DNA from: an uncultured Spirochaetales bacterium
Lineage (GTDB): Bacteria; Spirochaetota; Spirochaetia; Sphaerochaetales; Sphaerochaetaceae
Assembly: GCA_949283305.1 (NCBI GenBank)
Contig: CASDRU010000006.1
Location: forward strand, 287,310 to 351,309
Length of the DNA: 64,000 nt
Direction of reading: 5' to 3'
This document shows, piece after piece, positions 8,020 to 16,510 of this stretch (position 1 is its first letter; each line of letters starts with the position of its first letter). The translations under genes and the position numbers were made by a program. The notes beneath the pieces were generated by a model. It was given only the letters and a program-made list of their open reading frames with translations, did no database searches and was not told the DNA's origin.

Positions 8020-10064
8020 GCATTCCAGTCAACATTCTTCGCGCTGGCATTATACTGGGCAAGCTCATCGCGGATCACAGCTGCCTTCTCGAACTCCAGG
8101 TTTTGCGCATAGAAAAGCATCTGCTTTTCAAGTTCGCGCACATATTTCTTCCTGTCTTTCTCAAGAAGAAGATTATAGCTACTTTTGCGGATCTTTATAT
8201 CTTCACGGGCAATGTCTTCTTTGTCCTCCCTGTCGCGCTCGATTATATCCTCAACTGCTTTCTTGATTGTTCTCGGGGTTATGCCATGAGCCTTGTTGTA
8301 TTCCATCTGAACCTTTCTTCTGTGCTCAGTCTCCTCTATTGCCTCAGCCATGGCAGGAGAAATCCTGTCTGCATACATTATGACCCTTCCGTTTGCATTT
8401 CTCGCAACACGTCCTATTGTCTGAATCAGGCTTGTCGCAGAGCGCAGGAAGCCGATTTTGTCTGCATCCAGAATGGCACAGAGCGATACTTCAGGAAGAT
8501 CGAGGCCCTCTCTTAAAAGATTGATTCCAACAAGCACGTCAAACTTTCCAAGGCGCAGATCGCGAAGTATTTCAACACGCTCTATCGTGTCAATCTCAGA
8601 GTGGAGGTACTTCACTTTCAAATCAAGAGAGGCAAGATAATCAGAAAGATCCTCGCTCATCTTCTTTGTGAGGGTTGTGACAATCACCCTCTCGTTCTTT
8701 TCAACAGTCTTCCTTATTTCTCCGTAAAGGTCCTCCATCTGGCCCTCTGTGCTTCTGACAGAGATTTCAGGGTCAAGAAGACCTGTAGGCCTGATAAGCT
8801 GTTCAACAATCTGGGAAGACTCTTTTTTCTCCCTCTCCCCCGGGGTGGCAGAGACATATATCCTCTGCCCGACTATAGAATCAAACTCATCATACTTCAG
8901 TGGTCTGTTGTCAAGGGCGGAAGGAAGACGGAAGCCGTAGTTCACAAGATTGAGCTTTCTGGACCTGTCTCCCTCATACATAGCTCCGATTTGAGGAATT
9001 GTCACATGGGACTCATCTATGAATGTGACGAAATCCTGTGGGAAATAATCAAGGAGAACTGCGGGGCGCTCTCCCGGGGAGCGGCCGGAAAGAGGACGTG
9101 AGTAGTTCTCGATTCCAGGACATGTTCCTATCTCGGAAAGCATTTCCAGATCATATTCGACACGGCTCTTTATCCTCTCTGCCTCAATGAGCTTTCCGTT
9201 TGAGCGGAAATACTCTATCCTCTCCTCCTTTTCCTCGTTTATTCTTTCAATACCGTTCTTTATGTAGCTTTCAGGAAGCACGAACTGCTTCGCAGGATAG
9301 AGCGTTACAGACTCAACTGACTCATACTTTTCTCCGCTTATTGGGTTGAACCACACAATCGATGCTATCTCATCCCAGTCAAGGGTGATTCTGAAAGCCT
9401 GTTCAAGATATGCCGGGTATATTTCAATCACATCGCCGCGGCTGCGGAAACTTCCACGCTCCAGGATTGCATCATTGCGCTCATAGAGCATGCGTGAAAG
9501 CTGGGAAAATTCTTTCTTGTGGTCAAATGTATCCCCTGTATTGAATGAGTGGACCATATCAGAAAGGGCAACAGGGTTTCCAAGTCCGTAAATGCAGCTG
9601 ACTGTCGCAACTACTATCACATCCCGGCGCTCCATCAGAGCAAAGGATGCGGCAAGACGCAGGCGGTCTATCTCGTCATTTATATCAGTCTCTTTCTCAA
9701 TATAGAGATCTTTTCCGGGAACATACGCCTCCGGCTGATAATAATCATATGTGGACACGAAGTACTCAACCGCGTTATCTGGGAAGAATGTCTTGAATTC
9801 CTTATAAAGCTGAGCAGACAGTGTCTTGTTATGAGAAAGGATCAGAGTCGGCTTCTGTATCTTCTCAATGAGCTTGGCCATAGTGAATGTCTTTCCGCTT
9901 CCGGTCACTCCCTTGAGTGTCTGGGCCCTGTCTCCGGCAAGATATCCCTTATAAAGGCTCTCCACAGCATTCCCCTGGTCCCCTGAGAGGTCAAATGGAG
10001 ATACAACCTTGAAAGGATGAGCCTTGCCAACCTGGAAATTGAATGTCTTTATCTCAGAACCCAT
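8016..10064 (-). CDS. uvrB: Excinuclease ABC subunit B
   Basis: UvrB (682 residues) is the damage-verifying helicase-like subunit of nucleotide excision repair. Walker A is GVTGSGKTFTM (about residue 45), the damage-probing beta-hairpin region has YYQPEAYVPGKD, the DEAD-box equivalent is DESH, the helicase motif VI is QTIGRVARN, and the C-terminal UVR motif that binds UvrC is at about 645-670 (LEKQMLFYAQNLEFEKAA). Length is normal. It starts inside the end of the htrA-like gene (16-base overlap) with GGAG eight bases upstream, so both are one operon. Its stop shares CTAG with the convergent caspase-like gene. Confidence 0.97.
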   Translation of the reverse strand: MGSEIKTFNFQVGKAHPFKVVSPFDLSGDQGNAVESLYKGYLAGDRAQTLKGVTGSGKTFTMAKLIEKIQKPTLILSHNKTLSAQLYKEFKTFFPDNAVEYFVSTYDYYQPEAYVPGKDLYIEKETDINDEIDRLRLAASFALMERRDVIVVATVSCIYGLGNPVALSDMVHSFNTGDTFDHKKEFSQLSRMLYERNDAILERGSFRSRGDVIEIYPAYLEQAFRITLDWDEIASIVWFNPISGEKYESVESVTLYPAKQFVLPESYIKNGIERINEEKEERIEYFRSNGKLIEAERIKSRVEYDLEMLSEIGTCPGIENYSRPLSGRSPGERPAVLLDYFPQDFVTFIDESHVTIPQIGAMYEGDRSRKLNLVNYGFRLPSALDNRPLKYDEFDSIVGQRIYVSATPGEREKKESSQIVEQLIRPTGLLDPEISVRSTEGQMEDLYGEIRKTVEKNERVIVTTLTKKMSEDLSDYLASLDLKVKYLHSEIDTIERVEILRDLRLGKFDVLVGINLLREGLDLPEVSLCAILDADKIGFLRSATSLIQTIGRVARNANGRVIMYADRISPAMAEAIEETEHRRKVQMEYNKAHGITPRTIKKAVEDIIERDREDKEDIAREDIKIRKSSYNLLLEKDRKKYVRELEKQMLFYAQNLEFEKAAVIRDELAQYNASAKNVDWNA

Positions 10065-11281
10065 TTGAAATTCTCCTCATTCTGCTCTGCAAGACAAACA
10101 TCCCTGAAGTTGATATATGTCCCGTTTCTGTATACCCTGACAGAGACTGTATCGGTGCTGCTTGTGTCAAAGAGGGCCAGGAAATAATCTGTATAGTTCC
10201 TGACCTTCTTCCCATTTATCTCAGTAATTATGTCTCCTCCAAGATAAATGACGCTTTCACCGTAAAGCGCCTTCTCTGATCCTCCCTTGATCCCGGCTTT
10301 GTCCGCACCGCCTGAAGGAATAGTCTGGCTTATGAGGATTCCTCCATCAAGCGGAAGATCAAGATAGTTTATTATCTCGTCATTGAGCTCCACAGTCAGG
10401 GCCTCCAGCATTCCTCGTTCAAAGTAACCGTCTCTGATTATCCTGTTGACTATTTTATCAAGGCTTGTGGTCGCAAATGCGAACGTTATGCCTTCACTGC
10501 TTCCGCTTGTAGTGTAGATTGAGCTTATGAGCGCAATCATGTTCCCGCTTGAATCAAGAAGAGGTCCTCCGCTGTTTCCCGGGTTTACAAAAGAATCAGT
10601 CTGAATCAAATCAGCTATGACACCGTTTTCAAGATATACTGTCCTGTCAACACCAGAGACTATTCCCTTGCTCATGCTCCACTCGTTGCTGTATGGATGT
10701 CCTATCGTGTATACAACCTGACCTGTCACAGCTTTTCTGTTGCTTACATCAATCGGCTTCAGATGCTCGCACTCAACCTTTAAAAGCGCGATGTCTGTAA
10801 GCCTGTCAGTACCAAGGACCTCAGCCTTTTCTGCACTTCCGTCAAAGAAATATATGGTTATGTCATCAAAGCCGTCTATTACATGGAAATTAGTCAGTAT
10901 GATTCCATCTTCAGAAAGTATCACACCGCTTGCCTGAGAACGGGATGAGAGGGATGAGGAGGTGACGATGCGCACCACAGAAGGGGCAACTTTGTCATAT
11001 ATCTCGATGTTTCTTCTCTCCTCGTCAGAAAGACTCCATGATGCCCTGTCATCAAGGAAAAGATCTGATCCGGAGTAACTGATGTTCTCGACAGGAACCC
11101 CTGCAAGAGAGAGAATGCCCTTTTCCCCGTATTCCTCAAAAAGCTTGCTGAATGCCTGGCTGAAGGCTTTATTCTGCCTTCTCTCATATACGGATGCAGT
11201 AATTGAGAACAATACGATCAAGAGAATGACAAATAAAGAGAAACACACAATGTATCTTATTTTCCTGCCCGGGGCTTTCAT
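10049..11281 (-). CDS. Membrane-anchored trypsin-like serine protease with PDZ domain (HtrA/DegP family)
   Basis: This envelope quality-control protease has one N-terminal membrane helix (residues 10-30), then a trypsin-like domain with the triad histidine in LTNFHVIDGF, aspartate in DRLTDIALLKV and serine in NPGNSGGPLLD, and one C-terminal PDZ domain (about 290-390). It resembles DegS-like forms in having an anchor and a single PDZ. I choose the ATG at 11281 (410 residues) because TATAAT ends exactly seven bases before it; an in-frame TTG at 11305 would lie upstream of that promoter. No Shine-Dalgarno is present, so the mRNA is probably leaderless. Confidence 0.9.
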   Translation of the reverse strand: MKAPGRKIRYIVCFSLFVILLIVLFSITASVYERRQNKAFSQAFSKLFEEYGEKGILSLAGVPVENISYSGSDLFLDDRASWSLSDEERRNIEIYDKVAPSVVRIVTSSSLSSRSQASGVILSEDGIILTNFHVIDGFDDITIYFFDGSAEKAEVLGTDRLTDIALLKVECEHLKPIDVSNRKAVTGQVVYTIGHPYSNEWSMSKGIVSGVDRTVYLENGVIADLIQTDSFVNPGNSGGPLLDSSGNMIALISSIYTTSGSSEGITFAFATTSLDKIVNRIIRDGYFERGMLEALTVELNDEIINYLDLPLDGGILISQTIPSGGADKAGIKGGSEKALYGESVIYLGGDIITEINGKKVRNYTDYFLALFDTSSTDTVSVRVYRNGTYINFRDVCLAEQNEENFKWVLR

Positions 11282-11288
11282 ATGGCTG

Positions 11289-11294
11289 ATTATA
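11289..11294 (-). promoter_or_regulatory. -10 box of the htrA-uvrB operon (leaderless type)
   Basis: A consensus TATAAT on the minus strand is followed by seven bases (CAGCCAT) and the ATG at 11281. No good -35 hexamer is visible at 17 bases. Together with the divergent TATAAT at 11323 it forms a back-to-back promoter pair in about 55 bases. Confidence 0.5.
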
Positions 11295-11322
11295 TTTCTA
11301 TTCAATATTTTTTTCCATGGGC

Positions 11323-11328
11323 TATAAT
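11323..11328 (+). promoter_or_regulatory. -10 box of the 11337 methyltransferase (leaderless type)
   Basis: TATAAT on the plus strand ends eight bases before the ATG at 11337. A partial -35 (TTCAAT, 11301-11306) lies 16 bases upstream. No Shine-Dalgarno precedes the start codon. Confidence 0.5.
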
Positions 11329-11336
11329 GTATTCAT

Positions 11337-12101
11337 ATGATAAACCAGCTGAATGCAATTGCCTGGGATGAGGAAGTCAGAAAAAATAATTACTGGACAA
11401 GAATCGTCGGCAAAAAAGAGATAGAAAGGGCCAGAAAAGGAGATGTGAGGATCAGAATCACGCCTACCCGCTATGTTCCCCTCTCCTGGCTTGATGGAAT
11501 GAAAGGGAAAAAAGTCCTGCTTCTTGCATCCGCAGGAGGGCAGCAGACAGCTATTCTTGCCGCATACGGGTGCACAGTTACAAGCATCGACATTTCTGCT
11601 CTGCAGATTGAGCAGGACAGGAAAGCTCTGAAGATGTATGGCCTGGAGGCAGAGACTGTAGTATCTGACATGAGAGACCTTTCTTCATACAGCGACTCTT
11701 CCTTCTCTGCTGTCATAATCCCCCATTCTCTCAATTTCATCGAAGAAACAGAAAGCCTGTACAGTCAGGTTTCAAGAGTGCTGGAAAAAGGCGGAGCTTT
11801 TTTATTTGGAGTTGCAAACCCTGTTTTGTATCTTTTTGATGAGAAAAAAGAAGAAAAAGGAAAGCTCAAGGTGAAATACACGATACCGTTCTCAGATGAG
11901 AAGAGCAAAAGCGAAAAGGAAAAGATGAGGATGATAAGGAAAAAGGATACATTTGAATACTCTCACACCCTTTCTTCTCTCCTTTCACCTCTCTTCAGAA
12001 ATTTCATCCTGAAGGATTTCTACTCAGATGAAAGCGGAAACGAGACTGTTGACTCATTCATACACGACTCGTTCCTCGCCTTTTTCTTCATCAGAGCCTG
12101 A
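11337..12101 (+). CDS. Class I SAM-dependent methyltransferase
   Basis: This 254-residue protein has the Rossmann-type SAM-binding motif I KKVLLLASAGGQQTAILAA (about residues 59-75), the acidic end of strand 2 in SIDIS, and a motif post-I region VVSDMRDLS. The pattern fits small-molecule methyltransferases of the UbiE/Methyltransf_11 type, with the unusual 'LASAGGQQ' in place of the common 'G-x-G-x-G'. The C-terminal half is rich in Lys and Glu. The substrate is unknown. The ATG lies eight bases after TATAAT. Its 3' end overlaps the convergent apbE by 11 bases. Confidence 0.8.
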   Translation: MINQLNAIAWDEEVRKNNYWTRIVGKKEIERARKGDVRIRITPTRYVPLSWLDGMKGKKVLLLASAGGQQTAILAAYGCTVTSIDISALQIEQDRKALKMYGLEAETVVSDMRDLSSYSDSSFSAVIIPHSLNFIEETESLYSQVSRVLEKGGAFLFGVANPVLYLFDEKKEEKGKLKVKYTIPFSDEKSKSEKEKMRMIRKKDTFEYSHTLSSLLSPLFRNFILKDFYSDESGNETVDSFIHDSFLAFFFIRA

Positions 12102-13062
12102 TTATATCATTATCCTGTGTTAGAAGGACTGCAGAGACACCCCAGCTATCACAGATTTCAGCTGTCGCATCGACTCCGAGAATGAAGCATGCAGTTGAAA
12201 GCGCGTCAGCAAGAGCGCTGTCGGCACATATTATGGACACACTCTGGATATCTGACGATGATGGATAGCCGGTACGGGGATCGAGAATATGATGATATCT
12301 CGTTCCATCTTCTGCTGTGAAATATCTTTCGTATGCACCGCTTGTTACTACAGAAGAGTCAGACACATCCACAGTCGCATAGCTTCCGCCGAATTCCAGA
12401 TCCGGATTCTGAAGTCCTACGGTCCATTTCCTGCCCTCTTCTTTTTCTCCTATCACATAGACATTGCCCCCGAGATTGACAATTGCTTTCTCACATCCCA
12501 TCTCTTTCATCAGAGAGACAACCTCATTTGCTATCCATCCCTTTGCAACAGCTCCTAGATCTATGCTCATTCCTTTTTTCAGGAACGAGACCGTATGATT
12601 CTCCTCATCCAGGACAATTGATCTGTAATCGCAAAGCGGAAGAGCCTCTTCTATCTCCTCCGGGCCAGGGAGCCTTGCTTCATCTGTCCCTATTTTCCAT
12701 AAGTCGACAAGAGGCCCTATTGCTATGTTGAAGACCCCGTCTGTCTCATAGCTCATGTCAAGCGCAAATGAAATGAGATCGAAGACATCAGAAGAGACCT
12801 CAACTGGAAATGATGATGCATTTTCATTGACAAAGAAAATCTCGCTTGTGCTGCTGTACCGGTCTACCAGATTGCTTTTTTCCCTGATCAGGTCAAAAGC
12901 TAGAGGGACTATATTCTCATATTCATCCTTGCTGTATACGGTAATCGCATTCACTGTATCCATTAAAATCTCGTTTTCAGTATATGCACGCTCAGCAATG
13001 CATGAGGTAAAGAGAAGGATGATGAAGAGAGGAATAAAAATAAGTTTTATCTTTCTCATCAT
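12091..13062 (-). CDS. apbE: FAD:protein FMN transferase lipoprotein
   Basis: ApbE moves FMN from FAD onto a threonine or serine of target proteins, for example the RnfG and RnfD subunits encoded at 45-47 kb. The 323-residue protein has a lipoprotein signal with the cysteine in LLFTSC (about residue 21). Family motifs are SIDLGAVAKGWIANEV, VNLGGNVYVIGEK, HHILDPRTGYPSSS and the metal-binding end of ADALSTACFILG. Length is normal. The start overlaps the stop of the PfkB-like gene by four bases (ATGA). The link to Rnf is functional inference; they are not adjacent. Confidence 0.93.
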   Translation of the reverse strand: MMRKIKLIFIPLFIILLFTSCIAERAYTENEILMDTVNAITVYSKDEYENIVPLAFDLIREKSNLVDRYSSTSEIFFVNENASSFPVEVSSDVFDLISFALDMSYETDGVFNIAIGPLVDLWKIGTDEARLPGPEEIEEALPLCDYRSIVLDEENHTVSFLKKGMSIDLGAVAKGWIANEVVSLMKEMGCEKAIVNLGGNVYVIGEKEEGRKWTVGLQNPDLEFGGSYATVDVSDSSVVTSGAYERYFTAEDGTRYHHILDPRTGYPSSSDIQSVSIICADSALADALSTACFILGVDATAEICDSWGVSAVLLTQDNDIIRL

Positions 13063-13787
13063 AAAGTCTCCATTATCTCTTCAAGCTTTGAAAGATCAAA
13101 AGTGTTCCTGTCAAGAGCGGCCATAAGAGATGAAACAATATCTTCCCTGCTTTTTTTCATCTCATATCTTTTTTCCTTTCCTTCAAAGAAAAGAATCATG
13201 GATTTTCCATCCAGAGAGAGGACAGGCCTCTTTTTCTCTTCTTTATAAGTCTTCTCATAGTTCTCCTTATCTGCAATGACAAGACCTGGAAGCATTGAAA
13301 GGGATGAAAATGCCCTTGATGCTTTCTCGTTTAAAGATCCAAATACATCTGAGACTACGAAAGGAGATGGACTGATGAATGAAATTGAGTCAACCACACT
13401 TGAAGAAGAGCTTTCTCTTGAGAGAATCAGAGGAGAGACATGCACCATGTTTATATCTGTATTCATATTCACTGATGCGCTCAGGGCCTCTTCAGAAATC
13501 GAAAAGAGTGCTGAGGAGGAGAAGAACTCATCATCATCTATCTTATGCGCCGTATGAAGGCTCATCATTGAAAGGTCCGGATCAAACATTATCCTCTTTT
13601 CCACAAGGCTCTCAAGAACAAATGTCTTGAGACTGTCAGAGCCTAAAGCTGTGAAGAAGAACGGAAGCTCCGTTTTCTCTGCCAGCTTAGATACTAAAGA
13701 ATAGCCATATCCACCGACCTTTTTCTCATAAAGCTGTCCATCCTTTTTCTCAAAGGAGACATATACATCACCAAAGACTGCAATCAT
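13059..13787 (-). CDS. Degenerate PfkB-family carbohydrate kinase-like protein
   Basis: The N-terminal part resembles ribokinase/PfkB proteins: IAVFGDVYVSF at the start, then GGYGYSLVSKLAEKTELPFFFTALGSDSL (positions roughly 25-55), which is the usual Gly-Gly and 'G-x-D' region. The C-terminal half lacks the catalytic G-A-G-D motif that PfkB kinases need, and the protein is short (242 residues against ~300). It may have lost kinase activity and kept a binding or structural role. The start at 13787 is chosen because TTGAGA-17-TATAGT ends seven bases before this ATG; an upstream in-frame codon at 13823 would precede the promoter. It is translationally coupled to apbE. Confidence 0.6.
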   Translation of the reverse strand: MIAVFGDVYVSFEKKDGQLYEKKVGGYGYSLVSKLAEKTELPFFFTALGSDSLKTFVLESLVEKRIMFDPDLSMMSLHTAHKIDDDEFFSSSALFSISEEALSASVNMNTDINMVHVSPLILSRESSSSSVVDSISFISPSPFVVSDVFGSLNEKASRAFSSLSMLPGLVIADKENYEKTYKEEKKRPVLSLDGKSMILFFEGKEKRYEMKKSREDIVSSLMAALDRNTFDLSKLEEIMETL

Positions 13788-13794
13788 AAGAGTA

Positions 13795-13823
13795 ACTATA
13801 GCTTTACTCTCATCTTCTCTCAA
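13795..13823 (-). promoter_or_regulatory. Promoter of the pfkB-like/apbE operon (leaderless type)
   Basis: Minus strand TTGAGA (13823-13818), 17 bases, TATAGT (13800-13795), then seven bases and ATG at 13787. It overlaps the divergent promoter of the 13841 gene. Confidence 0.65.
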
Positions 13824-13831
13824 GCTATAAT
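13803..13831 (+). promoter_or_regulatory. Promoter of the 13841 gene (leaderless or near-leaderless)
   Basis: Plus strand TTTACT (13803-13808), 17 bases, TATAAT (13826-13831), then nine bases and ATG at 13841. No Shine-Dalgarno is present. Confidence 0.6.
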
Positions 13832-13840
13832 TTTTCCCTG

Positions 13841-14260
13841 ATGCAGATAAAAAAGGTCGACTGGATAAACAGACCCGGAAAAATGAGGGTCAACTCATAC
13901 AGCATCTCCTTTGATGAGAAAGGAAAGAGAGCAGCACTCTACACACTGGGGAAAGAAGAAGAGATTACTCTCTCCTATGAGGGAGACGGGGTTTCTTTCT
14001 TCCTTTTCCACACAGAAAATGATTATCTGATCATCTCCTCTTGCCTTCTGAGCTTTGACCTCTTCTCTCTTAAGGGGAAATATGAGCTTCCTTTTGAAAT
14101 CAGGAGTCTCCTCATAAAAAAGGAGAATGAAAAGATCTCATTCATATCTGATGGCAAAGAAATCATGAGCCTTGAAAATGAAGCATTCACTGAAAGCGCT
14201 TCTGTCGGTTTTCTCATAAGAAATGAAGAGGAAAAACAGGTAAGGCTATTTTTCAAATGA
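13841..14260 (+). CDS. Conserved-looking hypothetical protein, beta-rich
   Basis: I do not recognise this 139-residue protein. It has no signal peptide and no membrane segment. Predicted secondary structure is mostly beta (VNSYSISFDEKGKRAALYTLG, VSFFLFHTENDYLIISSC), reminiscent of a single carbohydrate-binding or DUF1349-like sandwich, but no diagnostic motif is visible. It stands alone between the pfkB-like gene and glnS and has its own promoter, with a start codon nine bases after TATAAT. Confidence 0.55.
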   Translation: MQIKKVDWINRPGKMRVNSYSISFDEKGKRAALYTLGKEEEITLSYEGDGVSFFLFHTENDYLIISSCLLSFDLFSLKGKYELPFEIRSLLIKKENEKISFISDGKEIMSLENEAFTESASVGFLIRNEEEKQVRLFFK

Positions 14261-14324
14261 CGCTCTTATGCTATCTTTAACAAGATAAATCTTAGGGTCC
14301 TTTGGAAGACCTGAAGGAGAGAAC

Positions 14325-16019
14325 ATGGAAGAAAACAAGGAAACAAAGCCTCTCAATTTCATCGAGAAGATAATTGAGGACGATTTAAAGAACAACAGGG
14401 TGCCTGATGACAGGATTGTCACAAGGTTTCCTCCAGAACCGAACGGGTATCTTCACATCGGACATATCAAGAGCATATGCATCAATTTCGGACTCGCTGA
14501 GAAGTACGGCGGAGTATGCCACTTGCGTCTTGATGACACTAATCCTGAAAAGGAAGAGGATGAGTATATCCAGGCAATCAAGAGCGATATCAGATGGCTC
14601 GGTTTTGACTGGGGGAAAAATGAATACTATGCCTCTGACTACTACGACAGGCTTTATGATATAGCTCTCCGCCTGATAAAAGAAGGAAAGGCATATGTCG
14701 ATTCTCTTTCAGCAGAGGATATGAAGAAATACCGTGGAACCCTCACAGAACCTGGTATAAACAGCCCTGACAGAGACAGAAGCATTGAAGAGAATCTGCG
14801 CCTGTTTCAGGAGATGAAGGAAGGAAAGCATCCTGAAGGCTCCTACACCCTCAGAGCAAAGATTGACATGGCAAGCCCGAATATCAATTTAAGGGATCCT
14901 GCTCTTTACAGAATAAAGTATGCAACTCACCCCAGAACAGGGGACAAGTGGTGCATTTACCCGATGTATGACTTCACTCATCCTATAAGTGATGCAATTG
15001 AAGGAATTACACACAGCATCTGCACACTTGAGTTTGAAGACCACCGCCCTGCATATGACTGGGCAACGGAGATTGACGGAATTGAGCACACTCCGCATCA
15101 GTATGAGTTTGCAAGGCTGAACATAAACTACCTTCTGATGAGCAAGAGAAAGCTTTTATACCTGGTGAAGAACAACTATGTATCAGGATGGGATGATCCA
15201 AGAATGCCCACAATCAGCGGAATCAGGAGAAGAGGATATTCACCTGAGAGCATGAAGGACTTCGTGCAGAGAGTCGGAGTTGCTAAAGTTGAAGGTGTTG
15301 TCGACTATGCCCTGATGGAGTTCTGTGTGCGCGAGGACCTTAACAAGAGGGCAAAACGCCTCATGGCAGTGCTGGACCCGGTCAAGGTGATAATAGACAA
15401 CTATCCTGAAGAAAAGATTGAATATTTTGAGGCTGTTGATAATCCTGAAGATGAGAACTCAGGCACTCACAAGATGCCGTTTACAAGAGAAATCTATATC
15501 GAGAGAGAGGATTTCATGGAAGTTCCTGTAAAAGGCTATCACAGGCTTTACATCGGAAACGAGATTAGGCTAAAGGGTGCATATTACATCAAGGCTACAA
15601 GCTATGAAAAGGATGAGAACGGCCGCGTCAGCGTGATTCATGCAACATACGACCCTGAAAGCAGGGGCGGTGAGACTGCGGACAAGAGGAAGGTCAAGGG
15701 CACAAGCCACTGGGTATCTGCAAAATACAACATCAAGGCAGAGGTGCGCCAGTATGACAAGCTCTTCAAGGCTGAGAATCCCGGAATGGCCACAGGAAAC
15801 TACCTGGATGACATCAACCCGGAATCCCTCATAGTGATTGAGGATGCATATATCGAAAAAGAAGCCGAGAATGCAAAGGCCGGAGATTACCTGCAGTTTG
15901 TCAGAAACGGATACTACTGCGTGGACAGCAAGGATTCAAAAAAGGATCATATGGTGTTCAACAGGACATGCACGCTTAAGGACAGCTGGGCAAAACAGAA
16001 AGCCAAGATGGGTCTTTAA
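14325..16019 (+). CDS. glnS: Glutaminyl-tRNA synthetase
   Basis: GlnRS (564 residues) charges tRNA-Gln with glutamine. The class I signature HIGH is in RFPPEPNGYLHIGHIKS (about residues 28-44), and the KMSKS equivalent is LLMSKRKLLYLV. The GlnRS-specific catalytic-core segments LRLDDTNPEKE and ITHSICTLEFEDHRPAYDW are present, and the C-terminal beta-barrel anticodon-binding domains extend to the end. Length is normal for bacterial GlnRS. AAGGAGAG lies nine bases before the ATG. Having GlnRS means that this organism need not rely only on the Glu-tRNA-Gln amidotransferase route. Confidence 0.97.
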   Translation: MEENKETKPLNFIEKIIEDDLKNNRVPDDRIVTRFPPEPNGYLHIGHIKSICINFGLAEKYGGVCHLRLDDTNPEKEEDEYIQAIKSDIRWLGFDWGKNEYYASDYYDRLYDIALRLIKEGKAYVDSLSAEDMKKYRGTLTEPGINSPDRDRSIEENLRLFQEMKEGKHPEGSYTLRAKIDMASPNINLRDPALYRIKYATHPRTGDKWCIYPMYDFTHPISDAIEGITHSICTLEFEDHRPAYDWATEIDGIEHTPHQYEFARLNINYLLMSKRKLLYLVKNNYVSGWDDPRMPTISGIRRRGYSPESMKDFVQRVGVAKVEGVVDYALMEFCVREDLNKRAKRLMAVLDPVKVIIDNYPEEKIEYFEAVDNPEDENSGTHKMPFTREIYIEREDFMEVPVKGYHRLYIGNEIRLKGAYYIKATSYEKDENGRVSVIHATYDPESRGGETADKRKVKGTSHWVSAKYNIKAEVRQYDKLFKAENPGMATGNYLDDINPESLIVIEDAYIEKEAENAKAGDYLQFVRNGYYCVDSKDSKKDHMVFNRTCTLKDSWAKQKAKMGL

Positions 16020-16026
16020 CATCACA

Positions 16027-16054
16027 CCCCCTGTCACAGGCAGGGGGATTTTTC
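16027..16054 (+). terminator. Rho-independent terminator of glnS
   Basis: CCCCCTG (16027-16033) pairs with CAGGGGG (16041-16047) across a 7-base loop and is followed by ATTTTTCT. It overlaps the last codons of the convergent HD-domain gene. Confidence 0.75.
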
Positions 16055-16510
16055 TGTAAGCTCGAAAAAAGCTTTCTCTATCCTTTCCCTGTCTTTGGCT
16101 GAGATTATTGAAGATGAAAGATAATGATCCAGCGCATCAGCGTCTTTCAGCACCTCAGAGTACTCATCATCACTTCTCTTCTTGCTGCTGTGATTCCTTA
16201 TGGCCTCAGTTATTATCTGGCATTCAGAAAATGTGAAAAGCGCAAGAGTGTTGAGTATCGATGTGGCAAGAAGAGACCCCTTTTCCGCATGCTTTTCCCT
16301 TTCTCCGGTCACAATTGCATAAACATCATGAAGAAGCCCTGCTATGTATGCAAGCTCGCTTTTCTCAATTCCCCTGCGCTCGGCAAGAAGATAGGAAATA
16401 CGGGCAACTGACTCAATATGCATCAGCGAAGAGGCTGGGCTGTCCAGGCCGGCCTCATCAAGAAGAGAATAAACCAGTTTTCTTACGCGCTCTATACGCT
16501 CAGTCCTCAT
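16034..16510 (-). CDS. HD-domain protein, putative phosphohydrolase
   Basis: This 158-residue protein has the HD metal-binding pattern: His31 (LMHIESVARISYLLA), the His-Asp pair near 61 (GLLHDVYAIV), further histidines in EKHAEKGS and IRNHSSKK, and a distal aspartate in LKDADALDHYL. The order H...HD...H...H...D is that of small cytosolic HD phosphohydrolases. Length fits a single HD domain. Its start overlaps the end of the upstream rRNA-methyltransferase-like gene by 11 bases, so it is probably co-transcribed. The substrate is unknown. Confidence 0.78.
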   Translation of the reverse strand: MRTERIERVRKLVYSLLDEAGLDSPASSLMHIESVARISYLLAERRGIEKSELAYIAGLLHDVYAIVTGEREKHAEKGSLLATSILNTLALFTFSECQIITEAIRNHSSKKRSDDEYSEVLKDADALDHYLSSSIISAKDRERIEKAFFELTEKSPCL

